From assembly GCF_001675165.1 (NCBI RefSeq), contig NZ_LROS01000008.1, forward strand, positions 37,243-101,242: a DNA stretch of 64,000 bases. The letters run 5' to 3'. Source of the stretch: Clostridium ragsdalei P11. GTDB lineage: Bacteria > Bacillota > Clostridia > Clostridiales > Clostridiaceae. Below the pieces are notes generated by a model, which was not told where the DNA came from, made no database searches, and saw only the letters and a program-made list of their open reading frames with translations. Below are positions 55,555-64,000 of this stretch, in pieces. The first letter of the stretch is position 1. The number at the start of each line of letters is the position of its first letter. The position numbers and the translations under genes are program-made.

Positions 55555-57615
55555 ATCCTCCGGGTATTCTATTCTATGGTGATATATTCCTTGTAAAGCT
55601 TTTATAAATGCAACTTTTATTTTGCCTATATCTTTTAAAGTAAGCTCACAATTATTAAGCTGTCCTTCATCTAATCTGTCTTTAATTATGTTATTTACCA
55701 TTTCCTTAATTTTATCCTCAGTTGGGTCATTTATTGATCTTACAGCAGCTTCTACACCATCTGCTAACATTATTATACCTGATTCCTTTGTCTCAGGTAT
55801 TGGCCCTGGGTATCTAAAATCATCCTCTTTCACATCCTCTGGTTTTTCACTTGAATTTTTCATAGTAACATAAAAATATTTTACAAGAGACGTGCCGTGA
55901 TGCTGCTGTATAGCATCTATTATTATTTCAGGAAGCTTATACTCCCTAGCCATTTCAATTCCGTCTTTAACATGGGATATTATTATTAAAGCACTTAAGC
56001 TAGGAGTTAACTTACTATGAGGATTATCTTTTCCCAATTGATTTTCTTTGAAAAAATAAGGTCTTCTTATTTTACCTATATCATGATAATAAGCCGCTAC
56101 TCTGGCCAAAAGTGGATTTCCACCTACTTCTTCTGCTGCTACTTCTGCTAAATTTCCAACTAGTAGACTATGATGATAACTTCCCGGTGCCTCCATGAGC
56201 AATCTCTTTAGAAGTGGATTATTAGGATTAGATAGTTCTAAAAGTTTTATAGTTGTAACTATATTAAATACTCCTTCAAAAAGAGGCAAAAAACCTATAA
56301 CTAAAATTCCAGAAATTATAGTTGAAATTCCAATATATACTGCCTTTTCAACTACATCTGCCATATTATCACTGATTAAAAATCCCATTGAAAAAGTAAG
56401 TATAACATTTATTACTGTCATATATAAACATGAAAATAATATATCCATTCTCTGCTGCATTTTTTTAAGAATAATAGCCCCTAATACAGCATTCACCACA
56501 GCTAGCACTGTTATGTCCAAGCTAAATTGTACAGCCACACTTATTAAAACACAATTAATAGTACTTATTACTAACGAAACTTTTTTTCCAACAAGAAGTG
56601 ATACTATCATAGGTACAAATGTAAGTGGTATTAAGAAAGTAGAAATTATGCCAATGGTTCTAGCCATCAATATAGCTAGTAAACTCAGTATATTAACCAT
56701 TATAAGCATTTTTAAGTCATTATATATTTTAGGACAATATATGAAAAAATATGTCCATTCCAATACCAATACTAAAAGAATCAGTACACCTAATGAAATA
56801 TAAATGTGCCATTGAAAATGTGAACTATTATTTAGAAGTCCTAAGTCTCTTAATACTTCTATTTGATATTTTGTTACAGGTTCGCCTTCTTTTACTATAA
56901 TTTGATCCTTTTTTATTATAACTGGTGAGACTTTTTTTACAGCTTCTTTTCTAAGTTCTTCTGTCTTATCTTTATCATAAAAGAAATTTGGTGAAATTTG
57001 AGAATATCCCATTTTAGTAGCTATATCCTTTAAGTTTTTTGACAAACTATTAGAAGTACTAACTTTCAACAATATAATTTCCTGAGCCTTTTTTATATCT
57101 TCTCTATTATCCCTTTGTGTATTGTCGCTTATATTATTGTTATCATACATATCTGAGAGAGATTTTTGCAAAAAATCCTGAAGCTGTTTTAATTCATCTT
57201 TATTCAACTTTATTATATCCTGATAATCATCATCTGCTAATCCTATATTATCTTCACTTTTTAATTTTTGTATTTTATCCTTTTCTTCCAATTGTGAACT
57301 ATTTACCTGATCTATTTTAGAAAAAAAACTATTTAATTTACTGATAACTCCAGTTTTCACTTCAGGTTTTTTATTGTATTGAATTGGTACAGAATCCTCT
57401 GCCTGTCGAATGCGCGTTTCTGTGGATAATTCATCCTTAACTTCCCTTGGTGCTTTTATATCGACTTTGGCAATATCTCCTTCCTTCAAGTTATATTTTT
57501 TTGTCGTTAGTCCAGTTACAAGTAGTGAATAAATAAATATAAAACTTATCATAAAAACAATTATTTTATTAACTTTTTCTTGTAAAAAAACCTTTTTTAA
57601 TGATAGTTTTTTCAA
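55534..57615 (-). CDS. pgpH: 7TM-HD domain cyclic-di-AMP phosphodiesterase-like protein
   Basis: 693 residues. A first membrane helix (about 18-38) precedes an extracellular region, then seven membrane helices and a cytoplasmic HD domain: GSYHHSLLVGNLAE, VAAYYHDIGKI, IQQHHGTSLVKYFY. This is the PgpH/YqfF family, which hydrolyses c-di-AMP in Listeria. The start is a TTG after AAAGGGTGAG. The final DKTFSKK and the stop codon lie inside the terminal repeat of a dispersed element. Confidence 0.93.
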   Translation of the reverse strand: MKKLSLKKVFLQEKVNKIIVFMISFIFIYSLLVTGLTTKKYNLKEGDIAKVDIKAPREVKDELSTETRIRQAEDSVPIQYNKKPEVKTGVISKLNSFFSKIDQVNSSQLEEKDKIQKLKSEDNIGLADDDYQDIIKLNKDELKQLQDFLQKSLSDMYDNNNISDNTQRDNREDIKKAQEIILLKVSTSNSLSKNLKDIATKMGYSQISPNFFYDKDKTEELRKEAVKKVSPVIIKKDQIIVKEGEPVTKYQIEVLRDLGLLNNSSHFQWHIYISLGVLILLVLVLEWTYFFIYCPKIYNDLKMLIMVNILSLLAILMARTIGIISTFLIPLTFVPMIVSLLVGKKVSLVISTINCVLISVAVQFSLDITVLAVVNAVLGAIILKKMQQRMDILFSCLYMTVINVILTFSMGFLISDNMADVVEKAVYIGISTIISGILVIGFLPLFEGVFNIVTTIKLLELSNPNNPLLKRLLMEAPGSYHHSLLVGNLAEVAAEEVGGNPLLARVAAYYHDIGKIRRPYFFKENQLGKDNPHSKLTPSLSALIIISHVKDGIEMAREYKLPEIIIDAIQQHHGTSLVKYFYVTMKNSSEKPEDVKEDDFRYPGPIPETKESGIIMLADGVEAAVRSINDPTEDKIKEMVNNIIKDRLDEGQLNNCELTLKDIGKIKVAFIKALQGIYHHRIEYPEDKTFSKK

Positions 57616-57683
57616 TTAAGCTCACCCTTTATTCTTCATTTTATACGTAATCTCTTTATATAATCTTTAGTTATATTTTGCCC

Positions 57684-58838
57684 CTAATTTGTAATTGTAT
57701 CTGGAATGGCTATATTTTCTTCTGCTGTAACTTGTACTTTAACCTTACAAGGATCCTGACCTTCATAAGTAACCACCTTATTTACAATTTTTATAGATTT
57801 ATCCAAATTGCAAGATATATTATTGTAAAGTTTTTCTCCAGTGTCTTGTACTATTTTTTGAAGATTTCCTTTTACTGTGACTTGTTTAACTTCAAAATAA
57901 GTCTCTTTCCCAAAGATGAATTTACTTTCCTCTATTTTATCATATTTATTAAATTTATTATTATCTTTTTTTAGATACTGTTTCTTTCCCCTGAAATTAA
58001 TATAATAGTTTTCTATTTTCTTGCCTGTTCTCTCATTTTTTATATTATTTACTTTTACAGTTTCAGATGCCTCATAGGTAGTCGTGCATATAATATATCC
58101 TGCAGCATGAACACTATAGGTTGATCCTTCCACTCCTTGTTCACCTTTTACAAGTAGCTGTCCCTTTTTTACATCATCCCCTAGTTTTACAACAACAGTT
58201 CCTTTAGTGGTATATGCCCTTACAACTTTTCCGTCCCTTTTGGCTATTAAATTACAAGGAGTATTTTCTTCCACTATATTAGGAGGTGATTTTCTCTGAA
58301 CTACACTTACATTTAATTCAGAACCCTGTATTCTCACCTTGGCCCACATTATATTGTCATTATCCCTTACTAAATCTTTTTCTATTTTATATACATTTAT
58401 TTTATCTTTGTTAATACCTGGCTTTACGCCATAGGATTTAAGCTGCTGTCTTATTATATAAGGTGGCAATCCTTCTTCAGAATTTATTTTTACACTCCAT
58501 ATAAAAGTAGATAAATAATATATTGTTCCTATAAATAAAATTATTCCGGATACTAAAGTTATTTTTCTCTTAAGCTTAATTATAAAAAATATAGGACCCC
58601 TTCTATTTATTATCTTTATTCTAGTTCCAGTTCTCCTTGCTATATCCTCTATCTTATCATAATCTCTTAAATTTATCTCCATAGTCATAGTTGTAATACT
58701 TTTCTTTTTAATATTTTTTATGTAGATATTATTTTTCCACATAACGTTAATAAATTTTTCAGGTATAAGGGATTGTATTTCCAATAAAATTATTCCGCTT
58801 CTATAGTTTTTAAAACTAAATTTACTTGTTTCCTTCAT
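57684..58838 (-). CDS. yqfD: Sporulation protein YqfD
   Basis: 384 residues. A cytoplasmic start is followed by a membrane helix (about 93-112) and an extracellular domain beginning with WSVKINSEEGLPPYIIRQQL, characteristic of YqfD. YqfD is needed for engulfment-stage sporulation in Bacillus. Its ATG overlaps the end of yqfC by 17 bases, showing coupling. Confidence 0.92.
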   Translation of the reverse strand: MKETSKFSFKNYRSGIILLEIQSLIPEKFINVMWKNNIYIKNIKKKSITTMTMEINLRDYDKIEDIARRTGTRIKIINRRGPIFFIIKLKRKITLVSGIILFIGTIYYLSTFIWSVKINSEEGLPPYIIRQQLKSYGVKPGINKDKINVYKIEKDLVRDNDNIMWAKVRIQGSELNVSVVQRKSPPNIVEENTPCNLIAKRDGKVVRAYTTKGTVVVKLGDDVKKGQLLVKGEQGVEGSTYSVHAAGYIICTTTYEASETVKVNNIKNERTGKKIENYYINFRGKKQYLKKDNNKFNKYDKIEESKFIFGKETYFEVKQVTVKGNLQKIVQDTGEKLYNNISCNLDKSIKIVNKVVTYEGQDPCKVKVQVTAEENIAIPDTITN

Positions 58839-59106
58839 AGACTATAGACGTAAATCTTCCTCCTATAGTTATAGTGCTTCCTCCCATAAAAAGCACTTCA
58901 AACCTACTTCCATATATGGATATCAATCCTATACCTGAATTAACTTTTATTTGACTTTCATCAAATGTTATAATACCTCTATGATTTTCAATTATTATTT
59001 CATTATCTCCTGTAATTTTGATCTGGGGCATATTTAAGATTATATCTCCGGGCAAATCCAGTTTATGTGCAATATTCCGTTTTGCATTGTATATCTTGTC
59101 TCCCAT
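58822..59106 (-). CDS. yqfC: Sporulation protein YqfC
   Basis: 94 residues. NIAHKLDLPGDIILNMPQI and ENHRGIITFDESQIKVNS are the YqfC/YabP-type beta-rich signature. It is the partner of yqfD in a conserved pair made in the mother cell. AGAGGTGA precedes the ATG. Confidence 0.93.
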   Translation of the reverse strand: MGDKIYNAKRNIAHKLDLPGDIILNMPQIKITGDNEIIIENHRGIITFDESQIKVNSGIGLISIYGSRFEVLFMGGSTITIGGRFTSIVYEGNK

Positions 59107-59241
59107 AGTATCACCTCTAAGAATTTATATATATTAGCTTACTCCTAATAATTTATGAAATATGTATATAATAAATTACAGAAAGTTCCTAAGTTTATTA
59201 GATATATATAATTACAATCTTTGAGGCATACCGGAAGTAAA

Positions 59242-59270
59242 AAAAGGTTGAGATACAATCTCAACCTTTT
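59242..59270 (-). terminator. Terminator between yqeY and yqfC
   Basis: A perfect 13-bp stem AAAAGGTTGAGAT with a 3-base loop and a T run on the minus strand. Confidence 0.88.
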
Positions 59271-59276
59271 ACTTAT

Positions 59277-59720
59277 TTAATTTAAATGTTCTTTTACTAT
59301 TTGACTTACAAGTTTGCCATCTGCTCTGCCCCTAGTTTTAGGCATAACAATTGCCATAACCTTTTTCATATCTTTAATACTTTCTGCACCCACTTCATTA
59401 ACTGCATTCCGAATAATTTCGGAAATTTCCTCTTTACTTAACTGCTGAGGAAGGTATTCCAACAAGATATCTATTTCAGATTTTGCTTTTTCAACTAGAT
59501 CCTGCCTTTTCCCTTTTTCAAATTCAAGTATAGATTCGCGCCTCTCTTTGACTTCTTTTGCTATTATATCTATAATTTTCTCATCATCAAGTTTTTTTCC
59601 ATCAGTTTTTTCTACCAACAAAACAGCCGCTTTAGCCATACTTATAGTGTTTGCTTTAAATTTGTCTCCAGATTTTAAAGCATTCTTCCAGTCTTCTTGC
59701 AATCTTTCTTTAAGAGACAT
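59277..59720 (-). CDS. yqeY: GatB/YqeY domain protein
   Basis: 147 residues. SLKERLQEDWKNALKSGDKFK and ILLEYLPQQLSKEEISEIIR, with KVMAIVMPKTRGRADGKLV, define YqeY, which is related to the tail of the GatB amidotransferase subunit and may bind tRNA or tRNA-dependent enzymes. It follows rpsU, as in most Firmicutes. Confidence 0.92.
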   Translation of the reverse strand: MSLKERLQEDWKNALKSGDKFKANTISMAKAAVLLVEKTDGKKLDDEKIIDIIAKEVKERRESILEFEKGKRQDLVEKAKSEIDILLEYLPQQLSKEEISEIIRNAVNEVGAESIKDMKKVMAIVMPKTRGRADGKLVSQIVKEHLN

Positions 59721-59749
59721 TACCAGTTAATACCCTCTTTCAAAGAATT

Positions 59750-59926
59750 CTATTTAAATTTTCTCTTTCTTGCAGCTTCTGATTTTTTCTTTCTCTTTAC
59801 ACTTGGTTTTTCATAGTGTTCTCTTTTTCTAACTTCTGAAAGAACACCAGCTCTAGCACATTTTCTCTTAAATCTTCTCAATGCACTTTCTATAGTTTCA
59901 TTTTCTCCAACTTTTATTTCTGACAT
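59750..59926 (-). CDS. rpsU: 30S ribosomal protein S21
   Basis: 58 residues, read directly from the minus strand: it begins [20 protein letters not shown] and ends [10 protein letters not shown] before TAG. The very basic composition and [16 protein letters not shown] are unmistakable for S21. It lies between the HIT gene and yqeY, and GGAGGG precedes the ATG. Confidence 0.97.
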   Translation of the reverse strand: MSEIKVGENETIESALRRFKRKCARAGVLSEVRKREHYEKPSVKRKKKSEAARKRKFK

Positions 59927-60065
59927 ATTATCTCCCTCCCTCCGCTAGCTCAATTCAATTTAAAAAATCAAATACAGTTAACATGGGTCAAATAGCACAT
60001 AGCCATTATACAATAAACCTTTCGATACTGTCAACAATTTCATAACTCTTAAATTGTTCTAAATT

Positions 60066-60410
60066 TTAGCCCGGAGGCCATGCAAACGATCTACCACCTA
60101 ATAAATGAAAATGAACATGATGTACTGTCTGTCCTGCCTCTTCTCCACAGTTAGTTACAATTCTATATCCTTTTTCATCTATACCAAGTTTAGCTGCAAT
60201 CTGTTTTGCAACTAAATATACATGAGCAATTATTTTAGAATCATCTTCGGTAAGATCATTTATACTTCCTATATGTTTTTTAGGTATTATAAGTACATGT
60301 ACCGGTGCAGCTGGTTCTATATCTTTAAAACTTAGTACCATATCATCTTCATATATTTTTTCAGATGGAATTTCACCTTTTATTATCTTGCAAAAAATAC
60401 AGTCTTCCAT
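60066..60410 (-). CDS. HIT family nucleotide hydrolase
   Basis: 114 residues from the ATG at 60410, with GGAGGTGA upstream; the longer frame to 60443 lacks support. The start CIFCKIIKGEIPSEKIYEDD and the histidine triad VHHVHFHLLGG match the HINT/PKCI subfamily of AMP-lysine or AMP-phosphoramidate hydrolases. It lies just downstream of mtaB. Confidence 0.94.
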   Translation of the reverse strand: MEDCIFCKIIKGEIPSEKIYEDDMVLSFKDIEPAAPVHVLIIPKKHIGSINDLTEDDSKIIAHVYLVAKQIAAKLGIDEKGYRIVTNCGEEAGQTVHHVHFHLLGGRSFAWPPG

Positions 60411-60469
60411 AAATTTCACCTCCCTTAACAGTATAATATTCAATAATTAATGATAAAATCCTGCTAAAG

Positions 60470-61861
60470 TCAAATAAATTTTTTCAACTTTCCTTCTATA
60501 TATCCATCTTTTGTACTTTCAAGTTGTGTACACAAGATTTTGCCTTCCAAATCTAAAGCTTTTTCGCACCTTGTTACTACCTTTATATAATTTGGCGTAT
60601 ATCCTTCGAAATATGTTCCATCATTGTCAATTTCTTGTTCATAGAGTACATCCATATTATATCCCAAAAATTTATTCATAAACTTCTTTTCTAATTTTTT
60701 ATCTAACTCCAATATCTTACTGCTTCTTTCATCCTTAATTTTACCATCTACCTGTCCGGGCATATCTGCAGCTTTAGTCCCACTTCTCCTGCTGTATTTA
60801 AATACATGCATCTTGGAAAGAGCTATTCTATTTAAGAAATCGTAAGTTTTATTAAATTCTTCTTCTGTTTCCCCAGGGAACCCAACTATGATATCTGTAG
60901 TTATAGATGCATTTTCTATGGCACTCCTTATTTCATATACTATTTTTTCATATTCTGAAGTGGTATATCTCCTGTTCATTCTCTTTAAGGTTTCATCGCA
61001 TCCACTTTGAAGTGAAAGATGAAAATGAGGACATAACTTTTCTAATTTTGACATTTTCTCTATAACGCCTTCTGTAAAAAATTGAGGATCTATAGATCCA
61101 ATTCTAACTCTATCGATGCCTTTTACTTTATCTATTTCCTGCAATATTCTTAAAAGATTCCAGTCTCCGTCTATATCTGTACCATAAGATGCAATATGTA
61201 TACCTGAAAGTATAATCTCTTTAAAATTATTATGAGATAATTTCTCTACTTCCTCAATTATTTTATCTGGAGATTTACTGCACACAGCTCCCCTGGCAAA
61301 AGGTATTGCACAATAAGAGCAAAATCTATTACACCCATCTTGAATTTTTAAAAAAGCTCTCGTTCTCTTTTGGTATTCGTCTATTTTTAAGTCTTCAAAT
61401 GTTTTATTTTTCAATACGTCATTTACTCTGACTATTTTTTTTCCTTCATAAGATACCCTACTTACCCAATATACTACGTCTCCCTTATTTCTAGTTCCTA
61501 GGACTACATCTACCCCTTCTATTTCTGATACCTTGTCTGGTGCAATTTGAGAATAACACCCTACTACAGCAATTACAGCGCTATTATTTTTTTTCCTAGC
61601 TCTATGTATCATCTGCCTAGATTTTTTATCTCCCATATTGGTTACAGTACAAGTATTTACCACATACACATCTGCATAATCCTCAAAGTTTACAATATCA
61701 TATCCTTCTTGTATAAATTTTTCAGCCATAGCTTCAGTTTCATACTGATTTACCCTGCATCCTAAAGTAGACATACCTACTTTTTTATTTCTTCCATAAG
61801 CATTAAAGAATTCTTTGTTATCAAGGGTTAAATCAAATTTTTTTTCATTAATTGAATTCAC
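60470..61861 (-). CDS. mtaB: tRNA t6A37 methylthiotransferase MtaB
   Basis: 463 residues. The N-terminal UPF0004 domain has cysteines in STLGCRVNQYE, NTCTVTN and VVGCYSQ; the radical SAM domain has CNRFCSYCAIPFARG; and the C-terminus is a TRAM domain. MtaB converts t6A37 to ms2t6A37 in tRNA reading ANN codons. The start is a GTG with GGAGG 10 bases upstream, next to the rsmE stop. Confidence 0.95.
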   Translation of the reverse strand: MNSINEKKFDLTLDNKEFFNAYGRNKKVGMSTLGCRVNQYETEAMAEKFIQEGYDIVNFEDYADVYVVNTCTVTNMGDKKSRQMIHRARKKNNSAVIAVVGCYSQIAPDKVSEIEGVDVVLGTRNKGDVVYWVSRVSYEGKKIVRVNDVLKNKTFEDLKIDEYQKRTRAFLKIQDGCNRFCSYCAIPFARGAVCSKSPDKIIEEVEKLSHNNFKEIILSGIHIASYGTDIDGDWNLLRILQEIDKVKGIDRVRIGSIDPQFFTEGVIEKMSKLEKLCPHFHLSLQSGCDETLKRMNRRYTTSEYEKIVYEIRSAIENASITTDIIVGFPGETEEEFNKTYDFLNRIALSKMHVFKYSRRSGTKAADMPGQVDGKIKDERSSKILELDKKLEKKFMNKFLGYNMDVLYEQEIDNDGTYFEGYTPNYIKVVTRCEKALDLEGKILCTQLESTKDGYIEGKLKKFI

Positions 61862-62617
61862 CTAGTAAAGACCTCCTAAATCTCCTAATTCATACATGAT
61901 AAGTGATATGCATACAAAACCTGCCGTTTCAGTTCTAAGTATTCTTGGCCCTAATGTAACTATATGAGAGTTTATATTTTTAAGTTCATCTATTTCTTGT
62001 TCTTCAAATCCACCTTCAGGTCCTATCACAATAGCTATTTTCTCTAGATTACTTTTATCTTCTATAGAATTTACTATTTTTTTTACACCTGCATTACTTT
62101 CATTTTCATAGGGAACTACTATAAGGTCCATACATTCCCCTTCACTCAAAAGTTCTTTGAAACTAATTGGAACATTTACCTTAGGAATTATGCTTCTCTT
62201 ACACTGCTTACAAGCTTCCTTAGCAATTTTATTCCATCTATCTACCTTTTTAAATTCTCCTGAATCATTTTTTACAACAACTCTACTTGTAACAACAGGC
62301 GTAATTTCATAAACTCCAAGTTCAACAGCCTTCTGTACTATCAAATCCATTTTACCGGACTTAGGTAACCCTTGAAAAAGATAAATTTTAATATTGCTTT
62401 CATTATATAGCGTAAGTTCTTCTATAATATTTACAACAACTTCATCTTTATCTATTTTCTCTATAGCACCTAAAAATTCTTTTCCATTACAGTTATTTAT
62501 GTTTATCTTGTCTCCACATTTAAGTCTAAGTACTTTTCGTATATGTTTTACATCTTCGCCCCTAATATAGGCTATATTAAAATTTATATCTTCCTGAGGC
62601 ACAAAAAATTTATTCAT
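61862..62617 (-). CDS. rsmE: 16S rRNA (uracil(1498)-N3)-methyltransferase
   Basis: 251 residues. It shows HIRKVLRLKCGDKI near the start, YLFQGLPKSGKMDLIVQKAVELG, IVIGPEGGFEEQEI and LGPRILRTETAG, all RsmE (SPOUT fold) signatures. It methylates U1498 of 16S rRNA. It sits 10 bases after prmA. Confidence 0.96.
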   Translation of the reverse strand: MNKFFVPQEDINFNIAYIRGEDVKHIRKVLRLKCGDKININNCNGKEFLGAIEKIDKDEVVVNIIEELTLYNESNIKIYLFQGLPKSGKMDLIVQKAVELGVYEITPVVTSRVVVKNDSGEFKKVDRWNKIAKEACKQCKRSIIPKVNVPISFKELLSEGECMDLIVVPYENESNAGVKKIVNSIEDKSNLEKIAIVIGPEGGFEEQEIDELKNINSHIVTLGPRILRTETAGFVCISLIMYELGDLGGLY

Positions 62618-62627
62618 AACATACCAC

Positions 62628-63569
62628 CTATTTCACTGATGCTACTATGCACACCCATTCTCCATCTTCATTTATTTCTTCTATTTTAAATCCTGTTTTA
62701 TTTAATTTATCAACTACCTCTTCTTTTCTCTCTAATATTATACCGGAGCATATAAAAACTCCTCCTGGAAGCATAAAATTCTTAACTCCATCAGCTAAAA
62801 AAATTATAACATCTGCAATTATATTGGCAATTACAATATTCGCCTTGCCTTTAACTACATCCATAAGATCTCCGTGAAGTATATTTACATTTTTAATATT
62901 ATTATATCCAACATTTGTTGATGCAGACTTTACAGCTACAGGATCCAAATCAACTCCTGTAACCTCTTTTGCTCCAAGTTTTGAAGAAGTTATTGCTAAT
63001 ATACCTGAACCAGTTCCTATATCAAATACAGTATATTCAGGTTTAATATATTTTTCTAACGCCTTTATGCACATTTTTGTAGTTTCATGAGTGCCAGTAC
63101 CAAAAGCCATACCTGGATCAAGTTCTACTATTATATCATCTTTTTCTGCTTCATAATTCTCCCATATTGGTTTTACTACTATATTTTTCCCAACTTTATA
63201 AGGCTTATAATACTCTTTCCACTTATTCTCCCAGTCTTCTTCATTTACTTTAGATACCGTAATTAAACCTTTTCCTTTATCTATGCCAAAATTTTCTAAG
63301 TTGTTTATACTATCTTTTATGTATTTTAAATATCCATTTAAGTTATTATCTTGCTTATAATATCCTTTTACTACTGCTGTTCCATCTTTTATTTTAAGCA
63401 AGCTTTCATCAAAATAATCCCAATCTTCTGGATGTTTTTTCTTAAATTCTACATCCTGAGAATCTTCTATAGATACACCTTTAACTTCAGTATTGTAAAG
63501 TATTCCTGAAACTGCCTCTACTGCCTCGCTGCTAGTAGTAATTGAGACTTCTATCCATTCTTTGTCCAT
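62628..63569 (-). CDS. prmA: Ribosomal protein L11 methyltransferase
   Basis: 313 residues from the ATG at 63569 (AGGAGG 8 bases upstream). [18 protein letters not shown] and [13 protein letters not shown], followed by [12 protein letters not shown] and NIIADVI, mark the class I methylase that trimethylates L11. It is the first gene of the rRNA/tRNA modification cluster; dnaJ, its frequent upstream neighbour, is not here. Confidence 0.96.
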   Translation of the reverse strand: MDKEWIEVSITTSSEAVEAVSGILYNTEVKGVSIEDSQDVEFKKKHPEDWDYFDESLLKIKDGTAVVKGYYKQDNNLNGYLKYIKDSINNLENFGIDKGKGLITVSKVNEEDWENKWKEYYKPYKVGKNIVVKPIWENYEAEKDDIIVELDPGMAFGTGTHETTKMCIKALEKYIKPEYTVFDIGTGSGILAITSSKLGAKEVTGVDLDPVAVKSASTNVGYNNIKNVNILHGDLMDVVKGKANIVIANIIADVIIFLADGVKNFMLPGGVFICSGIILERKEEVVDKLNKTGFKIEEINEDGEWVCIVASVK

Positions 63570-63591
63570 AGGTTTCCTCCTATACAAAATT

Positions 63592-63784
63592 TTATCTGAT
63601 GGCTACCTACTGTTATCTCCCACTTCTATCAAAGTGGGAGATAACAGTAGCTACGCCCCTAGATAACTCATCTAAACTTAGTGGGAGAAACAAAACTCTA
63701 AAGAGAAATCGATTCATTTTAAATCAAAGATTTAAGTTCTCTGCTTTTCCCACTAAGTAAGATTCATTGATACTATAGAGTTTC
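63592..63784 (+). repeat. Structured dispersed element, copy 2
   Basis: GATGGCTACC, an 18-bp perfect hairpin (63608-63625 with 63632-63649), GCTACGCCCCTAGATAAC, then ACTTAGTGGGA pairing with TCCCACTAAGT about 75 bases further on around a nested AGAGAA/TTCTCT hairpin. It is homologous to 41227-41374 on the other strand. It makes up half of the 396-base gap before the last gene. Confidence 0.7.
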
Positions 63785-63817
63785 TAATTTGAAAGTTGAC
63801 TTATATCACATTATATA

Positions 63818-63905
63818 ATGACAAATTTCATCACGTTAAAGACTTTAATAAGTTTAAACTTCAATTGGAAATCCTATATAGGGTTTCTAACTAAAATATT
63901 AACTT
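63818..63905. repeat. Partial copy of the foldback family of 26561-26784
   Basis: GACAAATTTCATCAC, then TTTAATAAGTTTAAACTT, matches the reverse complement of the right arm of foldback element 2. The apical loop and the other arm are not present. Confidence 0.5.
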
Positions 63906-63965
63906 ATACAGAATAATTAAAATTCTTCTCCAAATACTAAATGTACGGAGAAAGGAGTTTTAATT

Positions 63966-64000
63966 ATGGGAAGAAAATCATTTGAAATAGAATCACTGTA
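63966..64000 (+). CDS. Start of an unidentified gene cut by the window end
   Basis: GAAAGGAG lies 8 bases before an ATG, and the frame stays open to the end of the window, giving MGRKSFEIESL. Too little is visible to name the product. It is divergent from prmA. Confidence 0.5.
   Translation, partial: MGRKSFEIESL

Noticed and set aside
1..64000. tRNA genes, prophage or complete insertion sequence
   Set aside because: No tRNA-like GGTTCGAATCC pattern with cloverleaf, no phage structural genes and no transposase reading frame were found by reading.

Overview
The window is AT-rich, Gram-positive, endospore-former DNA and looks like a Clostridium sensu stricto chromosome. The evidence is strong purine-rich ribosome binding sites, frequent TTG and GTG starts, sporulation genes (yqfC, yqfD, a CotS-like kinase), a type A RNase P RNA, purine and glycine riboswitches, a CWB2 cell-wall protein and a 2-enoate reductase. 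Acetolactate decarboxylase, redox flavoproteins and a corrinoid-activation-like protein would fit a solvent-forming or acetogenic clostridium, but the species cannot be fixed from the sequence alone.

Layout. (1) 1-2.9 kb: a redox operon, cut by the window edge, of a GltD-like FAD oxidoreductase, a NuoF-like iron-sulfur protein and a fumarate-reductase-like flavoprotein. (2) 3.0-9.5 kb: a secreted CWB2 protein with a glucuronyl C5-epimerase-like C-terminus, a MetH-activation-like protein, a small membrane protein, an MBL-fold hydrolase, and a two-gene operon of exported proteins including a phosphodiester glycosidase. (3) 9.6-17.2 kb: the purine operon purE-C-F-M-N-H-D on the minus strand, behind a guanine-class riboswitch. 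(4) 17.3-24.5 kb: an SGNH hydrolase, a second guanine riboswitch with its AzgA-type purine permease, an orphan DNA adenine methylase, and a MarR-MATE operon with a visible operator. (5) 25-34 kb: HtrA protease, Lgt, an SGNH hydrolase, an ABC-F ATPase, acetolactate decarboxylase, and an amino-acid permease under a tandem glycine riboswitch. (6) 33.5-37.3 kb: a DUF1653 gene with an in-frame stop in its leader, a TauE-like permease, a broken LysR regulator, and a PLP enzyme behind a strong promoter with a palindromic operator. (7) 37.5-63.6 kb: the conserved Firmicutes housekeeping block, all minus strand except the cotS-like gene: rnpB, zinc-ribbon protein, Nif3, trmK, rpoD, dnaG, enoate reductase, ppdK, ccpN-like, recO, era, dgkA-PAP2, ybeY, pgpH, yqfD, yqfC, yqeY, rpsU, HIT, mtaB, rsmE, prmA.

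The genes link in simple ways. Guanine controls both purine synthesis and purine uptake through two separate riboswitches, and glycine controls a transporter. The housekeeping block couples RNA modification, ribosome maturation, envelope lipid recycling, replication priming and the main sigma factor.

The least explained content is non-coding. At least four families of small dispersed repeats occur. They are a MITE-like element (four copies), a short foldback family found as about 160 bp and as a minimal 54 bp hairpin, a pair of roughly 230 bp foldbacks that share an 18-nt apical loop on different stems, and a structured element whose helix changes by compensating bases between two copies. No CRISPR array, prophage, complete insertion sequence or tRNA gene was seen.
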